A DNA stretch of 64,000 nucleotides from Streptomyces sp. Edi4 (lineage in GTDB: Bacteria > Actinomycetota > Actinomycetes > Streptomycetales > Streptomycetaceae). The notes beneath the pieces were generated by a model. That model was not told the origin of the DNA. It was given only the letters and a program-made list of their open reading frames with translations, and ran no database searches. The position numbers were made by a program, and so were the translations under genes. Location of the stretch: contig NZ_JBEJGY010000004.1 of NCBI RefSeq assembly GCF_040253615.1, forward strand, positions 4,216,001 to 4,280,000. Reading direction: 5' to 3'. Shown here in pieces: positions 35,049 through 43,951 of the stretch (positions within the stretch are counted from its first letter, which is position 1; every line of letters starts with the position of its first letter).

Positions 35049-35486
35049 CTACCTGGCTTCGGGCAGCACCGGGACCAGGTTGTCCCACCGCGAGATCTCG
35101 CATCCATTGGCACGGTTGTACGTCGCGTCCACAGGGCGCCCGGCCCAGCTGCCGGTGATGTGGGCGGTGGCGGGGCCGCCGTAGATGAACGTGCACATCC
35201 GGCCCGGGGGCACCGGCGCGAAGGTGTCCTTGCCCCAGGTCGTGACCGAGTCCAGCTTGTCGCAGGCATCCTGCGCCCGCGGGTGGGTGCCGCCCGCCGG
35301 GTGGCATTCGAGCGTGTACGTGCCCTCGACGCCGGGCTGGTGCTCGACGGTGATGGTGAGGCGGTCCTCGGTCTGCCCGCCACCGAGCAGCGACAGCGGA
35401 ACGGGCAGCGGCCCGGCCAGGGCCGAGGGCGCGGCGGCGAACGCGGTGAGGGAGGCGGCAGCGGTGACGGCGAAGCGGCGCAGCAT
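35049..35486 (-). CDS. Subtilisin inhibitor-like (SSI family) secreted protein
   Basis: The 145-aa precursor has a Sec signal peptide (LRRFAVTAAASLTAFAAAPSALA) and an SSI fold. Four cysteines (LECHPAGG, QDACDKL, GRMCTF, NGCEIS) can form the two family disulfides. Alignment of the reactive loop CTFIYGG with the CPMVYDP loop of SSI puts Phe at P1. SSI proteins block subtilisin-like and Streptomyces transglutaminase-activating proteases outside the cell. Length is normal for the family. Confidence 0.9.
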   Translation of the reverse strand: MLRRFAVTAAASLTAFAAAPSALAGPLPVPLSLLGGGQTEDRLTITVEHQPGVEGTYTLECHPAGGTHPRAQDACDKLDSVTTWGKDTFAPVPPGRMCTFIYGGPATAHITGSWAGRPVDATYNRANGCEISRWDNLVPVLPEAR

Positions 35487-35792
35487 GGGTCTCGTGTCTC
35501 CTGGGTTCGGAGGGGAGTGGGGGTCGTGGGCGGCGGGGGCGGGCGGTGGGGGTCCGGCAGCGTGTTCGCGACGTCTTCGCGACGTGCCCGGGGTGCACCG
35601 GGGGGACGTATGGGGGGAGTTCCGGTCCTTTGGGGTCCTGGGAGGTCTAACGCGCGTCAACGCCCGGCGTTGCGCCGCAGGAACGGCTTTGCTCTCGCGC
35701 CCACCTGCCTAGTACCGTGGGGGGCGATTGGTGACGGCCCGCAAGGCTGTGTCATCATCTGCACGCACCACTCGCGCGAGCGACGGTGTGCT
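35487..35792. promoter_or_regulatory. Divergent region between SSI gene and tRNA-Ser(GCU)
   Basis: No gene is supported. A TTGCTC hexamer followed 15 bases later by TAGTAC (about 35690-35716) is a reasonable promoter for the tRNA. The SSI promoter must lie toward 35487-35600, where the sequence is G-rich and shows no clear hexamers. Confidence 0.4.
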
Positions 35793-35883
35793 GGAGGCGT
35801 CGCCTAGTCCGGTCTATGGCGCCGCACTGCTAATGCGGTTTGGGTCTTAAAGCCCATCGAGGGTTCAAATCCCTCCGCCTCCG
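35793..35883 (+). tRNA. tRNA-Ser(GCU)
   Basis: Acceptor arms GGAGGCG (35793-35799) and CGCCTCC (35876-35882), anticodon loop CTGCTAA (GCU), a long variable arm and T-arm GAGGG-TTCAAAT-CCCTC give a complete serine tRNA. Confidence 0.96.
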
Positions 35884-35895
35884 CCAGCACCACCC

Positions 35896-35923
35896 GAAGC
35901 CCCGGCCTCATGGCCGGGGCTTC
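35896..35923 (+). terminator. tRNA-Ser(GCU) terminator hairpin
   Basis: GAAGCCCCGGCC (35896-35907) and GGCCGGGGCTTC (35912-35923) form a perfect 12-bp stem with a TCAT loop, 12 bases after the tRNA. Confidence 0.85.
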
Positions 35924-36378
35924 GCCCGTTCCGGGACCGGCGGGGGCGCCGCGCGGCTTCTCGGCCGGGGCGCCCGCGTTGCGAACCGGCCCGGGGCGGC
36001 CGGCCCAGGGCCCCGCGCCCGCTCTCGATCCGGATGCCCGCGCGCGTTCCAGGTCCGGGCTGCTCGGCGGGCCCCAGCCCTGGACGCGGCACGCGTCCCG
36101 GACCTGATGCTGAGCGCGTTCCCGATGCGGGATGCGGGATGCGGGATGCCGGCCCCGGTTGCTGGATGCCGAATGTCGGACCCGGTTGCTGGAGGTCGGA
36201 CGTCGTGCGCGTGCTCGGGCCGGCAGCTTCACCTCTCCAGGGCGGAGCTTCACCTCTTCAGGGCCCGGATGCGCCGTCCTTGACCCCCGTCCGGCCCATC
36301 CCCCCTGACCACCCCGCCGCCCCCGGTTCGCTCACGCAGAGACATTTCCGCAGGTCAGAGCCGGTGGAGCTAACGGAT
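35924..36378. other. Non-coding spacer with short G/A tandem repeat
   Basis: No gene is supported between the two tRNAs. At about 36119-36150 the heptamer gatgcgg is repeated in tandem four times, and related aggtcgg- and gcttcacctct-like doublets follow up to 36270. Confidence 0.55.
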
Positions 36379-36407
36379 TTCGCGTCACGGCGCAGGTCAT
36401 GTAATGT
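36379..36407 (+). promoter_or_regulatory. Candidate promoter of tRNA-Arg
   Basis: TTCGCG (36379-36384) and TAATGT (36402-36407) are separated by 17 bases, and the tRNA starts 46 bases further on. Confidence 0.5.
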
Positions 36408-36452
36408 TGTTCTCGCAACGCCGACGGGGCAGAAAAAACCCCGGAAGCACAA

Positions 36453-36525
36453 GCACTCGTAGCTTAACGGATAGAGCATCTGACTACGGATCAGAAGGTT
36501 GCAGGTTCGAATCCTGCCGAGTGCA
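36453..36525 (+). tRNA. tRNA-Arg(ACG)
   Basis: Acceptor arms GCACTCG (36453-36459) and CGAGTGC (36518-36524), anticodon loop CTACGGA (ACG) and T-arm GCAGG-TTCGAAT-CCTGC give a complete 73-nt tRNA. Confidence 0.96.
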
Positions 36526-36535
36526 CACAGGTGAG

Positions 36536-36562
36536 AGGCCCCGGACGTCGAGTCCGGGGCCT
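36536..36562 (+). terminator. tRNA-Arg terminator hairpin
   Basis: AGGCCCCGGAC (36536-36546) and GTCCGGGGCCT (36552-36562) form a perfect 11-bp stem. Confidence 0.85.
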
Positions 36563-36866
36563 CTTGCGTTGGCGTGTACAGCAACCGTTTCGGACGGTGC
36601 CGTCTTGGAGCTGGATGACGGCGAGGCGTGCGATCGATCGCGGTCAAGGGTGACGCGCGCGCCGTTGGTCGTGGCTGCGATCGAAGCGACGGTTGCGGGT
36701 TCGAATCCAGCTCGGCACGCGCAGGTGACGGGCGCCCCGGCTCCTAGGGGTCCCTGGCTCCTAGGGCTCCCTGGCTCCTAGGGGGCCCTGAGGGGGGGTG
36801 GCCCCTGGTAAGGGCGGGGGGGGCAGCACCATGGTGTGGGCGGGGCCCAACTACCAGGATTTGGGC
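36563..36866. other. Non-coding region with a tRNA T-arm-like fragment
   Basis: No gene is supported. At 36691-36708 the sequence ggttgcgggttcgaatcc matches the tRNA-Arg T-arm region at 36497-36514 in 17 of 18 positions, but the rest of a tRNA is missing. Short repeats of ctcctaggg and ccctggctcc occupy 36740-36785. Confidence 0.5.
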
Positions 36867-38081
36867 ATGAGTTCATACCAGACAGTGTTTCGTCTCGCCC
36901 TTGCCGCCGCTCTCGTGGGCGCGGCCGCCGCTCCGGCCGCCGCAGTCGGGCAGTCGTCCTCGCAGGGGCGGGGCCAGGGCGGTGGCATCGTCTCCGTGGA
37001 GCAGGTGGCGCAGCTGACGCCCGAGGAGGTCGCGGGGCAGCTCCGGGGGCAGATCGACGCGGCGCAGGTCCGTTTCGGGGTGACGGCCTACCGGGTCGAG
37101 TACCGCACCACCGACAGCGCGGGCGCCCCCACCACCGCGAGCCAGCTCGTCGTGCTGCCCAAGAACGACGCGCACCGGTTGCCCACCGTCTCCTGGCTGC
37201 ACGGCACCACCGTGTACCGCAAGGACGTCGCCTCGCAGAACCCGAAAGCCACTGACCGGCTCGTCGCGCTGCTCTTCGCCTCGACCGGGCGCGCGGTCTC
37301 GGCCCCCGACTACGTGGGCCTCGGCTCCGGCCCCGGCTTCCACCCCTACGGCGACCCGTCGGCCACCGTGTCGGCGTCCGTCGACGCGCTGCGGGCGACC
37401 CGTGCGCTCGCCCACCTCAAAGGCCGGGAACTGGAGCGGAAGGTCCAGGTCAGCGGTTTCTCGCAGGGCGGGCCCGCGACCATGATGGTGGGACGCGCGC
37501 TCGACCAGGAGAAGGCCGACCGTTACTTCCGGCTCGGCGCCCTCGCCCCGGTCAGCGGCCCCTTCGATCTGTCCGCCTTCGAGGCCGCCGCCGCCAATGA
37601 CGAGATCGACCACGCCGGCCTCTACCTCGCCTACTTCGCCACCGCCTGGAACAAGATGTACGGCCTCTACGACTCGCCCGGCGAGGCCTTCAAGGACCCG
37701 TACGACAAGAAGGTGGAAGGCCTGTTCGACGGGAACTCCACGCAGAAGCAGATCGCCGAAGCGCTGCCCAGCACCTCCGAGCAGCTGTTCACCGAGGACT
37801 TCCTGAACAAGGTCCGCCAGCCGAGCGGCGTCCTGAAGGAGCGTCTGCGGCCGCTCGACCACACCTGCGACTGGAAGCCGGACGTACCGGTGAGCATCTA
37901 CTACGCCCGGGGCGACCAGGATGTCGCCAACAGCAACTCCTCGTACTGCGCCGCCCAGTTGGCGGCCCACGGCGTCGGCGCGACGCTGACCGACGTCGGC
38001 GACGTCGATCACAACGGGTCGGTCCGGCTGGCCGTGCCCGGGATCATCCGGTTCTTCGACGCGGCGCGCAAGACCGGATGA
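36867..38081 (+). CDS. Secreted alpha/beta-hydrolase (secretory-lipase-like)
   Basis: The 404-aa precursor has a signal peptide (LALAAALVGAAAAPAAA). The hydrolase fold carries the nucleophile elbow VSGFSQGGPAT, the acid in YYARGDQDVAN and the catalytic His in GDVDHNGSVRL. Conserved stretches such as SWLHGTTVYRKDV and SAPDYVGLGSGPGFHPY match actinobacterial lipases related to fungal secretory lipases. ATG 36867 is chosen because the signal peptide starts there. Substrate is unknown, probably an ester or lipid. Confidence 0.86.
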   Translation: MSSYQTVFRLALAAALVGAAAAPAAAVGQSSSQGRGQGGGIVSVEQVAQLTPEEVAGQLRGQIDAAQVRFGVTAYRVEYRTTDSAGAPTTASQLVVLPKNDAHRLPTVSWLHGTTVYRKDVASQNPKATDRLVALLFASTGRAVSAPDYVGLGSGPGFHPYGDPSATVSASVDALRATRALAHLKGRELERKVQVSGFSQGGPATMMVGRALDQEKADRYFRLGALAPVSGPFDLSAFEAAAANDEIDHAGLYLAYFATAWNKMYGLYDSPGEAFKDPYDKKVEGLFDGNSTQKQIAEALPSTSEQLFTEDFLNKVRQPSGVLKERLRPLDHTCDWKPDVPVSIYYARGDQDVANSNSSYCAAQLAAHGVGATLTDVGDVDHNGSVRLAVPGIIRFFDAARKTG

Positions 38082-38149
38082 CGGCGGCTGCGCGGGACGG
38101 CCGGGACCGGCCCCGGGCCGTTGTCAGTGGCAGGGGGTAGCTTCGAGAT

Positions 38150-39127
38150 GTGGCTCGGTTGTGGCGGTGCGAGGGGGTTCGTTGGGGCGTGGGTGAGGGC
38201 GGCGAGGGAAGGGCGCGGCTTCGGTGGGAGGGGGGACGTAGCAGTGCGTTGGACTACGGGCGGGTCCTGGCGTTCCAGGTGGCGGGGGCGCGCAGCTGTG
38301 TGGGGGCGCGGGGGAATCCCTGTCCGGTGGGGGCGCCGGTGCCGGGGCGCAGCACGCAGGCGCGGTGTTCCGAGTGCGCCCGTCTCGACCGGACGCACTC
38401 CGTCGCGGCGGATACGTTCGTGGACGATCCCCGCACCTACCGGGTCTACCTCGCCTGGTTCGGGAGCGGGCTGCTCAAGGTCGGCATCACGGCGGAGGAG
38501 CGGGGTTCGGTCCGGCTGCTCGAACAAGGGGCCGTGGCGTTCTGCTGGCTCGGGCGCGGGCCCCTGATGGCGGCCCGGCGCTGCGAGGAGTTGCTGCGGG
38601 CGGCCCTCGGGGTGCCGGACCGGATCGCGTACGCCGAGAAGCGGGCCGTGCGGGCCCGGCTTCCCGGGGTGGCCGAGCGGACGGCCGAGGTGGCGGAGTT
38701 GCGGGCGCGGGCCGTCGCCCTGGCCGGGTGGCCCGAGTCGCTGGAGCGGGTGGACGGTGAAGTCGTGGACCACGCGGGCGCGTTCGGGCTCACCGGGCTC
38801 GCCCCGGCCACCGGGGTCGTCGTGGAACTGGTCGACGGCGGTGTGGTGGGCGGCCGGCTCGTCGCCGCGGCCGGTCCCGATCTGCATCTGGCGGCGGCCG
38901 ACGGCCACGTTGTGGTGCTCGACACCCGGCTCATGAGGGGGTGGGACCTTACGGCGGCGGGGGCGGGCCTCATGGAGGTGGGGACGAGGGGGAGGGGGAG
39001 TGGTGCTGGTGCCGGCCCGGGCGGGGGTGGCCAGGCCGGCGGGCACGGTGCTCCTCTGGGGTGCCGGATCACCGTTCCGGTACGGGAGGTGCCGCGGGAG
39101 GGCGGGGTTCAGGACCAGCTGTTCTGA
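38150..39127 (+). CDS. DUF2797 domain protein
   Basis: The 325-aa protein carries a DUF2797 region with paired Cys residues (CVGARGNPCPVG, CSECARLDRTHS) and a GIY-YIG-like segment (YRVYLAWFGSGLLKVGITAE). The nuclease-like fold suggests nucleic acid binding, but no activity is established for the family. The C-terminus is Gly-rich and variable. GTG 38150 is used as start; it follows a weak GGGGGT site. Confidence 0.78.
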   Translation: MARLWRCEGVRWGVGEGGEGRARLRWEGGRSSALDYGRVLAFQVAGARSCVGARGNPCPVGAPVPGRSTQARCSECARLDRTHSVAADTFVDDPRTYRVYLAWFGSGLLKVGITAEERGSVRLLEQGAVAFCWLGRGPLMAARRCEELLRAALGVPDRIAYAEKRAVRARLPGVAERTAEVAELRARAVALAGWPESLERVDGEVVDHAGAFGLTGLAPATGVVVELVDGGVVGGRLVAAAGPDLHLAAADGHVVVLDTRLMRGWDLTAAGAGLMEVGTRGRGSGAGAGPGGGGQAGGHGAPLGCRITVPVREVPREGGVQDQLF

Positions 39128-39215
39128 TGCCGGAGTTCGGGCGGCATCCGTGCGGTTCGGGGTCGTCCCCCAAATGTTCTGGACAGCACCACCGTTCGCG
39201 CCCGAAGGTGGAGGC

Positions 39216-39578
39216 ATGAGCGATCACATACGGGGGCCGATCTCGGGGATCGAACCGCCTTACTACGCCGTCGTGTTCACCTCCCTGCGCACCGAGGGCG
39301 ACCGGGGGTACGGCGAGACCGCCGACGCGATGGACGAGCTGGTGCGGGAGATTCCGGGGTACCTCGGGCACGAGAGCGCGCGCAACGCGGGTGGCCTCGG
39401 GATCACGGTCAGCTACTTCCGGGACGTGGAGGCCATCGCGCACTGGCGTGGGCGCGCCGACCACCAGCAGGCCCAGCGCCAGGGCCGGAAGGAGTGGTAC
39501 GAGAGCTACAGCGTCCATGTCGCCAAGGTCGAGCGGGCTTACGCGTTCGAGCGAGGTCCCGGCTCCGGGCAGGAGTGA
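39216..39578 (+). CDS. Antibiotic biosynthesis monooxygenase family protein
   Basis: The 120-aa protein is a single ABM ferredoxin-fold domain (YYAVVFTSLRTEGDRGYGET and GYLGHESARNAGGLGITVSYF with the family Trp in AIAHWRGRADHQQAQ). Proteins of this type include small oxygenases and heme-degrading enzymes; the activity of this one is open. ATG 39216 has GGTGGAGG upstream. Confidence 0.85.
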   Translation: MSDHIRGPISGIEPPYYAVVFTSLRTEGDRGYGETADAMDELVREIPGYLGHESARNAGGLGITVSYFRDVEAIAHWRGRADHQQAQRQGRKEWYESYSVHVAKVERAYAFERGPGSGQE

Positions 39579-39580
39579 CC

Positions 39581-39676
39581 GGCAGCGCGCGGGCCTCGGG
39601 CGCGTCCGCCCCACACCATGCGACGGGCGGCAGCGCGCGGGCCTCGGGCGCGTCCGCCCCGCGCCACGCGACGGGG
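39581..39676. repeat. 48-bp tandem duplication downstream of the monooxygenase gene
   Basis: Two near-identical 48-bp copies (39581-39628 and 39629-39676) begin ggcagcgcgcgggcctcggg. They start 2 bases after the stop codon of the monooxygenase gene. Confidence 0.85.
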
Positions 39677-39710
39677 CCGACGGCGTGAGCCCGCGGACCG
39701 CGAGCCCGCC

Positions 39711-39885
39711 GCTCCTGAACCGGCCGACCCTGATCCCGCCGCCCCTGATCCTGCCGCTCCTGAACCGGCCGACCCTGATCCCGCCGCCCCTGAACCGGCC
39801 GACGCTGATCCTGCCGCTCCTGAACCGGCCGACGCTGATCCCGCCGCTCCTGATCCCGCCGCCCCTGTACCCGCCGACTCAGACC
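39711..39885. repeat. 15-bp minisatellite upstream of the two-component operon
   Basis: About 12 variant copies of a 15-bp unit alternate between cctgaaccggccgac and cctgatcccgccgcc. The array ends about 90 bases before the response-regulator start. Several frames stay open through it, but none has a start with a binding site. Confidence 0.85.
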
Positions 39886-39973
39886 CTGTCCATCCGGCCC
39901 CGGCGTGAAATTTCTCAGGGAAATCACAGGAACGGGAAAGGCTGTTCTCACGGCCCCCTCACAGGGTGAGGCC

Positions 39974-40714
39974 ATGACCGTTACCTCCTCGCCCCAGGGG
40001 CGGACCGAAATGCTCAGGCCGGACGGGAGCCCCGTCCGTGTGCTCGTCGTGGACGACGAGGCGCCGCTCAGCGAGCTGCTTTCCATGGCGCTGCGCTACG
40101 AAGGCTGGGAAGTGCGCAGCGCGGGCGACGGGACCGGTGCGGTGCGCGACGCCCGCGAGTTCCGGCCGGACGCCGTCGTCCTCGACATCATGCTGCCCGA
40201 CATGGACGGTCTCGCCGTCCTCGGCCGGCTGCGCCGCGAACTCCCCGACGTGCCCGTGCTGTTCCTGACGGCCAAGGACTCCGTCGAGGACCGGATCGCC
40301 GGACTCACGGCGGGCGGCGACGACTACGTCACCAAGCCGTTCAGCCTGGAGGAGGTCGTGGCCCGGCTGCGCGGCCTCATCCGCCGCTCGGGCACGGCGG
40401 CCCTGCGAAGCGAGTCGGTGCTGACCGTCGGCGACCTCACCCTGGACGAGGACAGCCACGACGTGACCCGGGGCGGGGTCAACATCCACCTCACCGCGAC
40501 CGAGTTCGAACTGCTCCGCTTCCTCATGCGCAATCCGCGCCGGGTGCTCAGCAAGGCGCAGATCCTGGACCGCGTCTGGTCCTACGACTTCGGCGGGCAG
40601 GCCAACGTGGTCGAGCTCTACATCTCCTACCTGCGGCGGAAGATCGACGCCGGGCGCTCGCCGATGATCCACACCCGGCGCGGCGCGGGGTATCTGATCA
40701 AGCCCGGGGAGTAG
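39974..40714 (+). CDS. OmpR/PhoB-type response regulator
   Basis: The 246-aa regulator has a receiver domain (acidic pair VVDDEAPL, phospho-Asp in VVLDIMLPDMDG, Thr in FLTAKDS, Lys in VTKPFSLEE). The C-terminal winged helix includes LTATEFELLRFLMRNPRRVLS and ELYISYLRRKID. ATG 39974 is preceded by AGGGTGAGG. Direct repeats ctcaggg/ctcacgg/ctcacagg at 39916-39966 may be an autoregulatory site. It is the first gene of an operon with a kinase and two glycosyltransferases. Confidence 0.93.
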   Translation: MTVTSSPQGRTEMLRPDGSPVRVLVVDDEAPLSELLSMALRYEGWEVRSAGDGTGAVRDAREFRPDAVVLDIMLPDMDGLAVLGRLRRELPDVPVLFLTAKDSVEDRIAGLTAGGDDYVTKPFSLEEVVARLRGLIRRSGTAALRSESVLTVGDLTLDEDSHDVTRGGVNIHLTATEFELLRFLMRNPRRVLSKAQILDRVWSYDFGGQANVVELYISYLRRKIDAGRSPMIHTRRGAGYLIKPGE

Positions 40715-40721
40715 GGGCGCG

Positions 40722-42542
40722 GTGGTCGGGTTCCGGCGGCCCTGGTCGCTGCGCACCCGGCTCGTCGTGTCCGCGGTGGCGCTGCTCGCGGTCGTGGGCG
40801 CCGTCATCGGCACCGTGACGGTCCTCGCGATGGGTGCCAATCTCCAGCGTCAGCTGGACGACCAGCTGGCCGGCGCGCTCATGCCCGGACGGATGGGCGG
40901 CCACGACTCCCCGGACCCCGGCCCCCTCACCGGCACGGACCCCAGCCACGTGGGCGGCGTCAGCACCACCGGCGCTGCGAACGGCACCACCGCCGGTCAC
41001 GCCACCGGCGCCGCGAACGGCGCCACCCCCGGTCACGCCACCGGCGCCGCCCCGGGCCGCGCCACCGCCGCCGCCGGGAACGGCACCGCCGCCGGGAACG
41101 GCACCGCCGCAGGCGTCGCCCCCGCCGGCCGTATCGACTTCGTCGTGTCGCGGCCGGGGCAGCCTCTGCACGCCGTGGCGGCCGGGCCCGGGGGCGACGG
41201 GCGGATGACCGGCGCTCAGGCCGTCCGTCCGGAGCGTCAGGGCGAGGCCCGCAGCGCCGCGCTGTCCGCTGTTCAGACCCGCGCGCTCGCGGCCGTGCCC
41301 AAGGACCACGCGGTGCACTCCGTCTCGGTGCCCGGGCTCGGCGACTACCGGGCGATGTGGGATCCGGACGGCGGCTTCGTGCTGGGCTTCCCCACCGACG
41401 CCGTCGACTCCACCGTGCGCACCCTGCTCATCGTGGTGATCTGTGTGACCGCCGCCGGGCTCGTGGCGGCCGGGATCGCCGGGGCCGCGATCGTCGGGGT
41501 GGCCCTGCGGCCGCTGCGCCGGGTCGCCGCGACCGCGACCCGGGTCTCCGAACTCCCCCTGCACAGCGGCGAGGTGACCCTGTACGAACGGGTGCCGGGC
41601 GCCGAGGCGGACGCGCGGACCGAGGTCGGCCAGGTGGGCGCCGCGCTCAACCGGATGCTCGACCACGTGCACAAGGCGCTCAGCGCGCGGCAGGAGAGCG
41701 AGACGCGGGTGCGGCGGTTCGTCGCCGACGCCAGCCACGAGCTCAGGACTCCGCTCGCCTCCATCCGGGGTTACGCCGAGCTGACGCGGCGCGGACGTGA
41801 GGACATCGGGCCCGACACCCGGCACTCGCTCGGCCGCATCGAGTCGGAGGCGGCCCGTATGACGGGCCTGGTCGAGGATCTGCTGCTGCTCGCCCGTCTC
41901 GACGCCGGACGCCCGCTCTCGTATGAGAGCACTGCTCTCTCTTCGCTCGTCGTGGACGTGGTCGGTGACGCGCGGGCCGCCGGGCAGGGCCACATCTGGC
42001 AGCTCGACCTGCCCGCCGAGCCCGTCACCGTACGCGGCGACCACGGGCGGCTTCAGCAGGTCCTGGTCAACCTGCTCGCCAACGCCCGTACGCACACCCC
42101 GCCGGGGACGACGGTGACCGCCCGGATCGAGCCGCGCGGGCCCTGGGTCCTCGTGGCCGTCGAGGACACCGGCCCCGGGATCCCCGCCGAGCTGCTTCCC
42201 CATGTCTTCGAGCGGTTCGCCCGCGGTGACGCCTCCCGTTCCCGCAACGCCGGGTCCACCGGTCTCGGCCTCGCCATCGTCCAGGCCGTCGTGGCCGCGC
42301 ACGGCGGCCGGGTGAGCGTGCGCAGCGCCCCCGGGCGGACGGTGTTCGACGTCCTCCTGCCGACGCCCACCGCCACGCCGACGTCCGCCGCCATGCCGGG
42401 CCACACCGCCACGCCGACGTCCGCCGCCATGCCGGGCCACGCCGCCACGCCGACGCCCACCGCCACGCCGAGCCCCGCCCCCACACCGGCCCCCGCCCCC
42501 ACACCCGCCCCCGCCCCGGGTCGTCTCGTCGTCCCCGAATGA
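40722..42542 (+). CDS. Sensor histidine kinase
   Basis: The 606-aa kinase has two transmembrane helices (about residues 13-37 and 225-253) around an extracellular domain, then HAMP, HisKA (ASHELRTPLASIRGYAE) and HATPase (N-box LLANARTHT, G1 EDTGPGIP, G2 STGLGLAI). Two stretches are low complexity: an Ala/Thr/Gly/His repeat in the sensor domain (GHATGAANG-type, about 75-125) and a Pro/Thr/Ala tail of about 60 residues. It starts 7 bases after the regulator gene. Confidence 0.92.
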   Translation: MVGFRRPWSLRTRLVVSAVALLAVVGAVIGTVTVLAMGANLQRQLDDQLAGALMPGRMGGHDSPDPGPLTGTDPSHVGGVSTTGAANGTTAGHATGAANGATPGHATGAAPGRATAAAGNGTAAGNGTAAGVAPAGRIDFVVSRPGQPLHAVAAGPGGDGRMTGAQAVRPERQGEARSAALSAVQTRALAAVPKDHAVHSVSVPGLGDYRAMWDPDGGFVLGFPTDAVDSTVRTLLIVVICVTAAGLVAAGIAGAAIVGVALRPLRRVAATATRVSELPLHSGEVTLYERVPGAEADARTEVGQVGAALNRMLDHVHKALSARQESETRVRRFVADASHELRTPLASIRGYAELTRRGREDIGPDTRHSLGRIESEAARMTGLVEDLLLLARLDAGRPLSYESTALSSLVVDVVGDARAAGQGHIWQLDLPAEPVTVRGDHGRLQQVLVNLLANARTHTPPGTTVTARIEPRGPWVLVAVEDTGPGIPAELLPHVFERFARGDASRSRNAGSTGLGLAIVQAVVAAHGGRVSVRSAPGRTVFDVLLPTPTATPTSAAMPGHTATPTSAAMPGHAATPTPTATPSPAPTPAPAPTPAPAPGRLVVPE

Positions 42543-42607
42543 CGTCTCACAGGCCCGGCACAGGCTGACCACACAGGTGTGACAGCGGCCCCCGCGAGGG
42601 TCGGCGC

Positions 42608-43951
42608 ATGCGAACCGAACGTTCTGCCACGAGCGCCACGGCCGCGCCGCATGCGGTGGGCCCGGTGCGTCCGGCGGCCCTCCCGGCCCGCCGGCATCTG
42701 CCCGTCCAGCCGGCGGACGGCACGCCCGTACTCGACGTCACCGTCCCCGTCCACAACGAGGAACGGGACCTGGAACGCTGTGTACGGCGCCTCCACGGCC
42801 ACCTCGCGCGGACCTTCCCCTACCGCTTCCAGATCACGGTCGCCGACAACGCGAGTACCGACGCGACGCCCCGCATCGCCCGCCGGCTCGACGACGAGAT
42901 CCCCGAAGTGCGCTCCGTGCGCCTTGAGGAGAAGGGGCGCGGGCGCGCGCTGCGTACGGTCTGGTCGGGGTCGGACGCGCCCGTGCTCGCGTACATGGAC
43001 GTGGATCTGTCCACCGACCTCAACGCCCTGCTACCGCTGGTCGCGCCGCTCATCTCGGGCCACTCCGACCTCGCCATCGGCTCCCGGCTCGTCCGTTCGT
43101 CGCGGGTGGTGCGCGGCGCCAGACGGGAGTTCATCTCGCGTACGTACAACCTGATCCTGCGCGGGTCGCTCGCGGCGCGGTTCTCCGACGCCCAGTGCGG
43201 GTTCAAGGCGATACGCGGGGACGTGGCGCGCGGGCTGCTGCCGCTGGTCGAGGACACCGGATGGTTCTTCGACACCGAGATGCTGGTGCTCGCCGAGCGC
43301 GCCGGGCTGCGGATCCACGAGGTGCCGGTGGACTGGGTCGACGACCCGGCCAGCACCGTCCACATCGTCAGGACGGCGGTGGAGGACCTGAAGGGGGTGT
43401 GGCGCGTGGGGCGGGCGCTCGCGGTGGGCGCGCTGCCGCTCGACCGCCTCGCGCGGCCGTTCGGCGACGACCCCCGGGACCGGCGCCTCGCCGGAGTGCC
43501 GGGCGGTCTCGCCCGCCAGCTCGTCGGGTTCTGCGTGGTGGGCGCTCTCTCCACGCTCCTCCACCTCCTCCTGTACGTCGCCGCGCGCACGGCGGCCGGG
43601 CCTCAACTCGCCAACGCCGCCGCCTTGTTGGTCTCCACGGCGGTCAACACGGCGGCCAACCGGCGGCTCACCTTCGGAGTGCGGGGCCGCGACCGCGCGG
43701 TACGCCACCAGGCGCAGGGCCTCGCGGTGTTCGCCATCGCACTCGCCCTGACCAGCGGCTCGCTCGCGGCGCTCGACGTCGCGCACGCGGGCGTCGCGCA
43801 CTCCACCGAGGTGGCCGTCCTGGTCGCCGCGAACCTCGCCGCCACCGTCCTGCGCTTCCTGCTGCTGCGTGCCTGGGTCTTCCCCGACCGGACGCCGCCC
43901 CCCGCCGCCACGACCCCGCTCCACCCCGAACCGAAGGGCGACGCACGATGA
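42608..43951 (+). CDS. Family 2 glycosyltransferase fused to GtrA membrane domain
   Basis: The 447-aa protein has an N-terminal DPM1-like GT2 domain (VTVPVHNEERDLERCVRRL, ASTDATPRIA, DVDLSTDLNALL, DAQCGFKAIRGD) and a C-terminal GtrA domain with four membrane helices (from about residue 300). The GT2 part probably makes a polyprenyl-phosphate sugar; GtrA would help flip it across the membrane for the GT39 enzyme encoded next. The genes overlap by 4 bases. Confidence 0.9.
   Translation: MRTERSATSATAAPHAVGPVRPAALPARRHLPVQPADGTPVLDVTVPVHNEERDLERCVRRLHGHLARTFPYRFQITVADNASTDATPRIARRLDDEIPEVRSVRLEEKGRGRALRTVWSGSDAPVLAYMDVDLSTDLNALLPLVAPLISGHSDLAIGSRLVRSSRVVRGARREFISRTYNLILRGSLAARFSDAQCGFKAIRGDVARGLLPLVEDTGWFFDTEMLVLAERAGLRIHEVPVDWVDDPASTVHIVRTAVEDLKGVWRVGRALAVGALPLDRLARPFGDDPRDRRLAGVPGGLARQLVGFCVVGALSTLLHLLLYVAARTAAGPQLANAAALLVSTAVNTAANRRLTFGVRGRDRAVRHQAQGLAVFAIALALTSGSLAALDVAHAGVAHSTEVAVLVAANLAATVLRFLLLRAWVFPDRTPPPAATTPLHPEPKGDAR

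Noticed and set aside
36258..36647. Leftward 129-aa reading frame across tRNA-Arg
   Set aside because: It is antisense to the tRNA and contains the well-known spurious translation of a tRNA (CALGRIRTCNLLIRSQM). Not a gene.
39711..39885. CRISPR-like array
   Set aside because: Units of 15 bp without unique spacers and no cas genes; it is a minisatellite.
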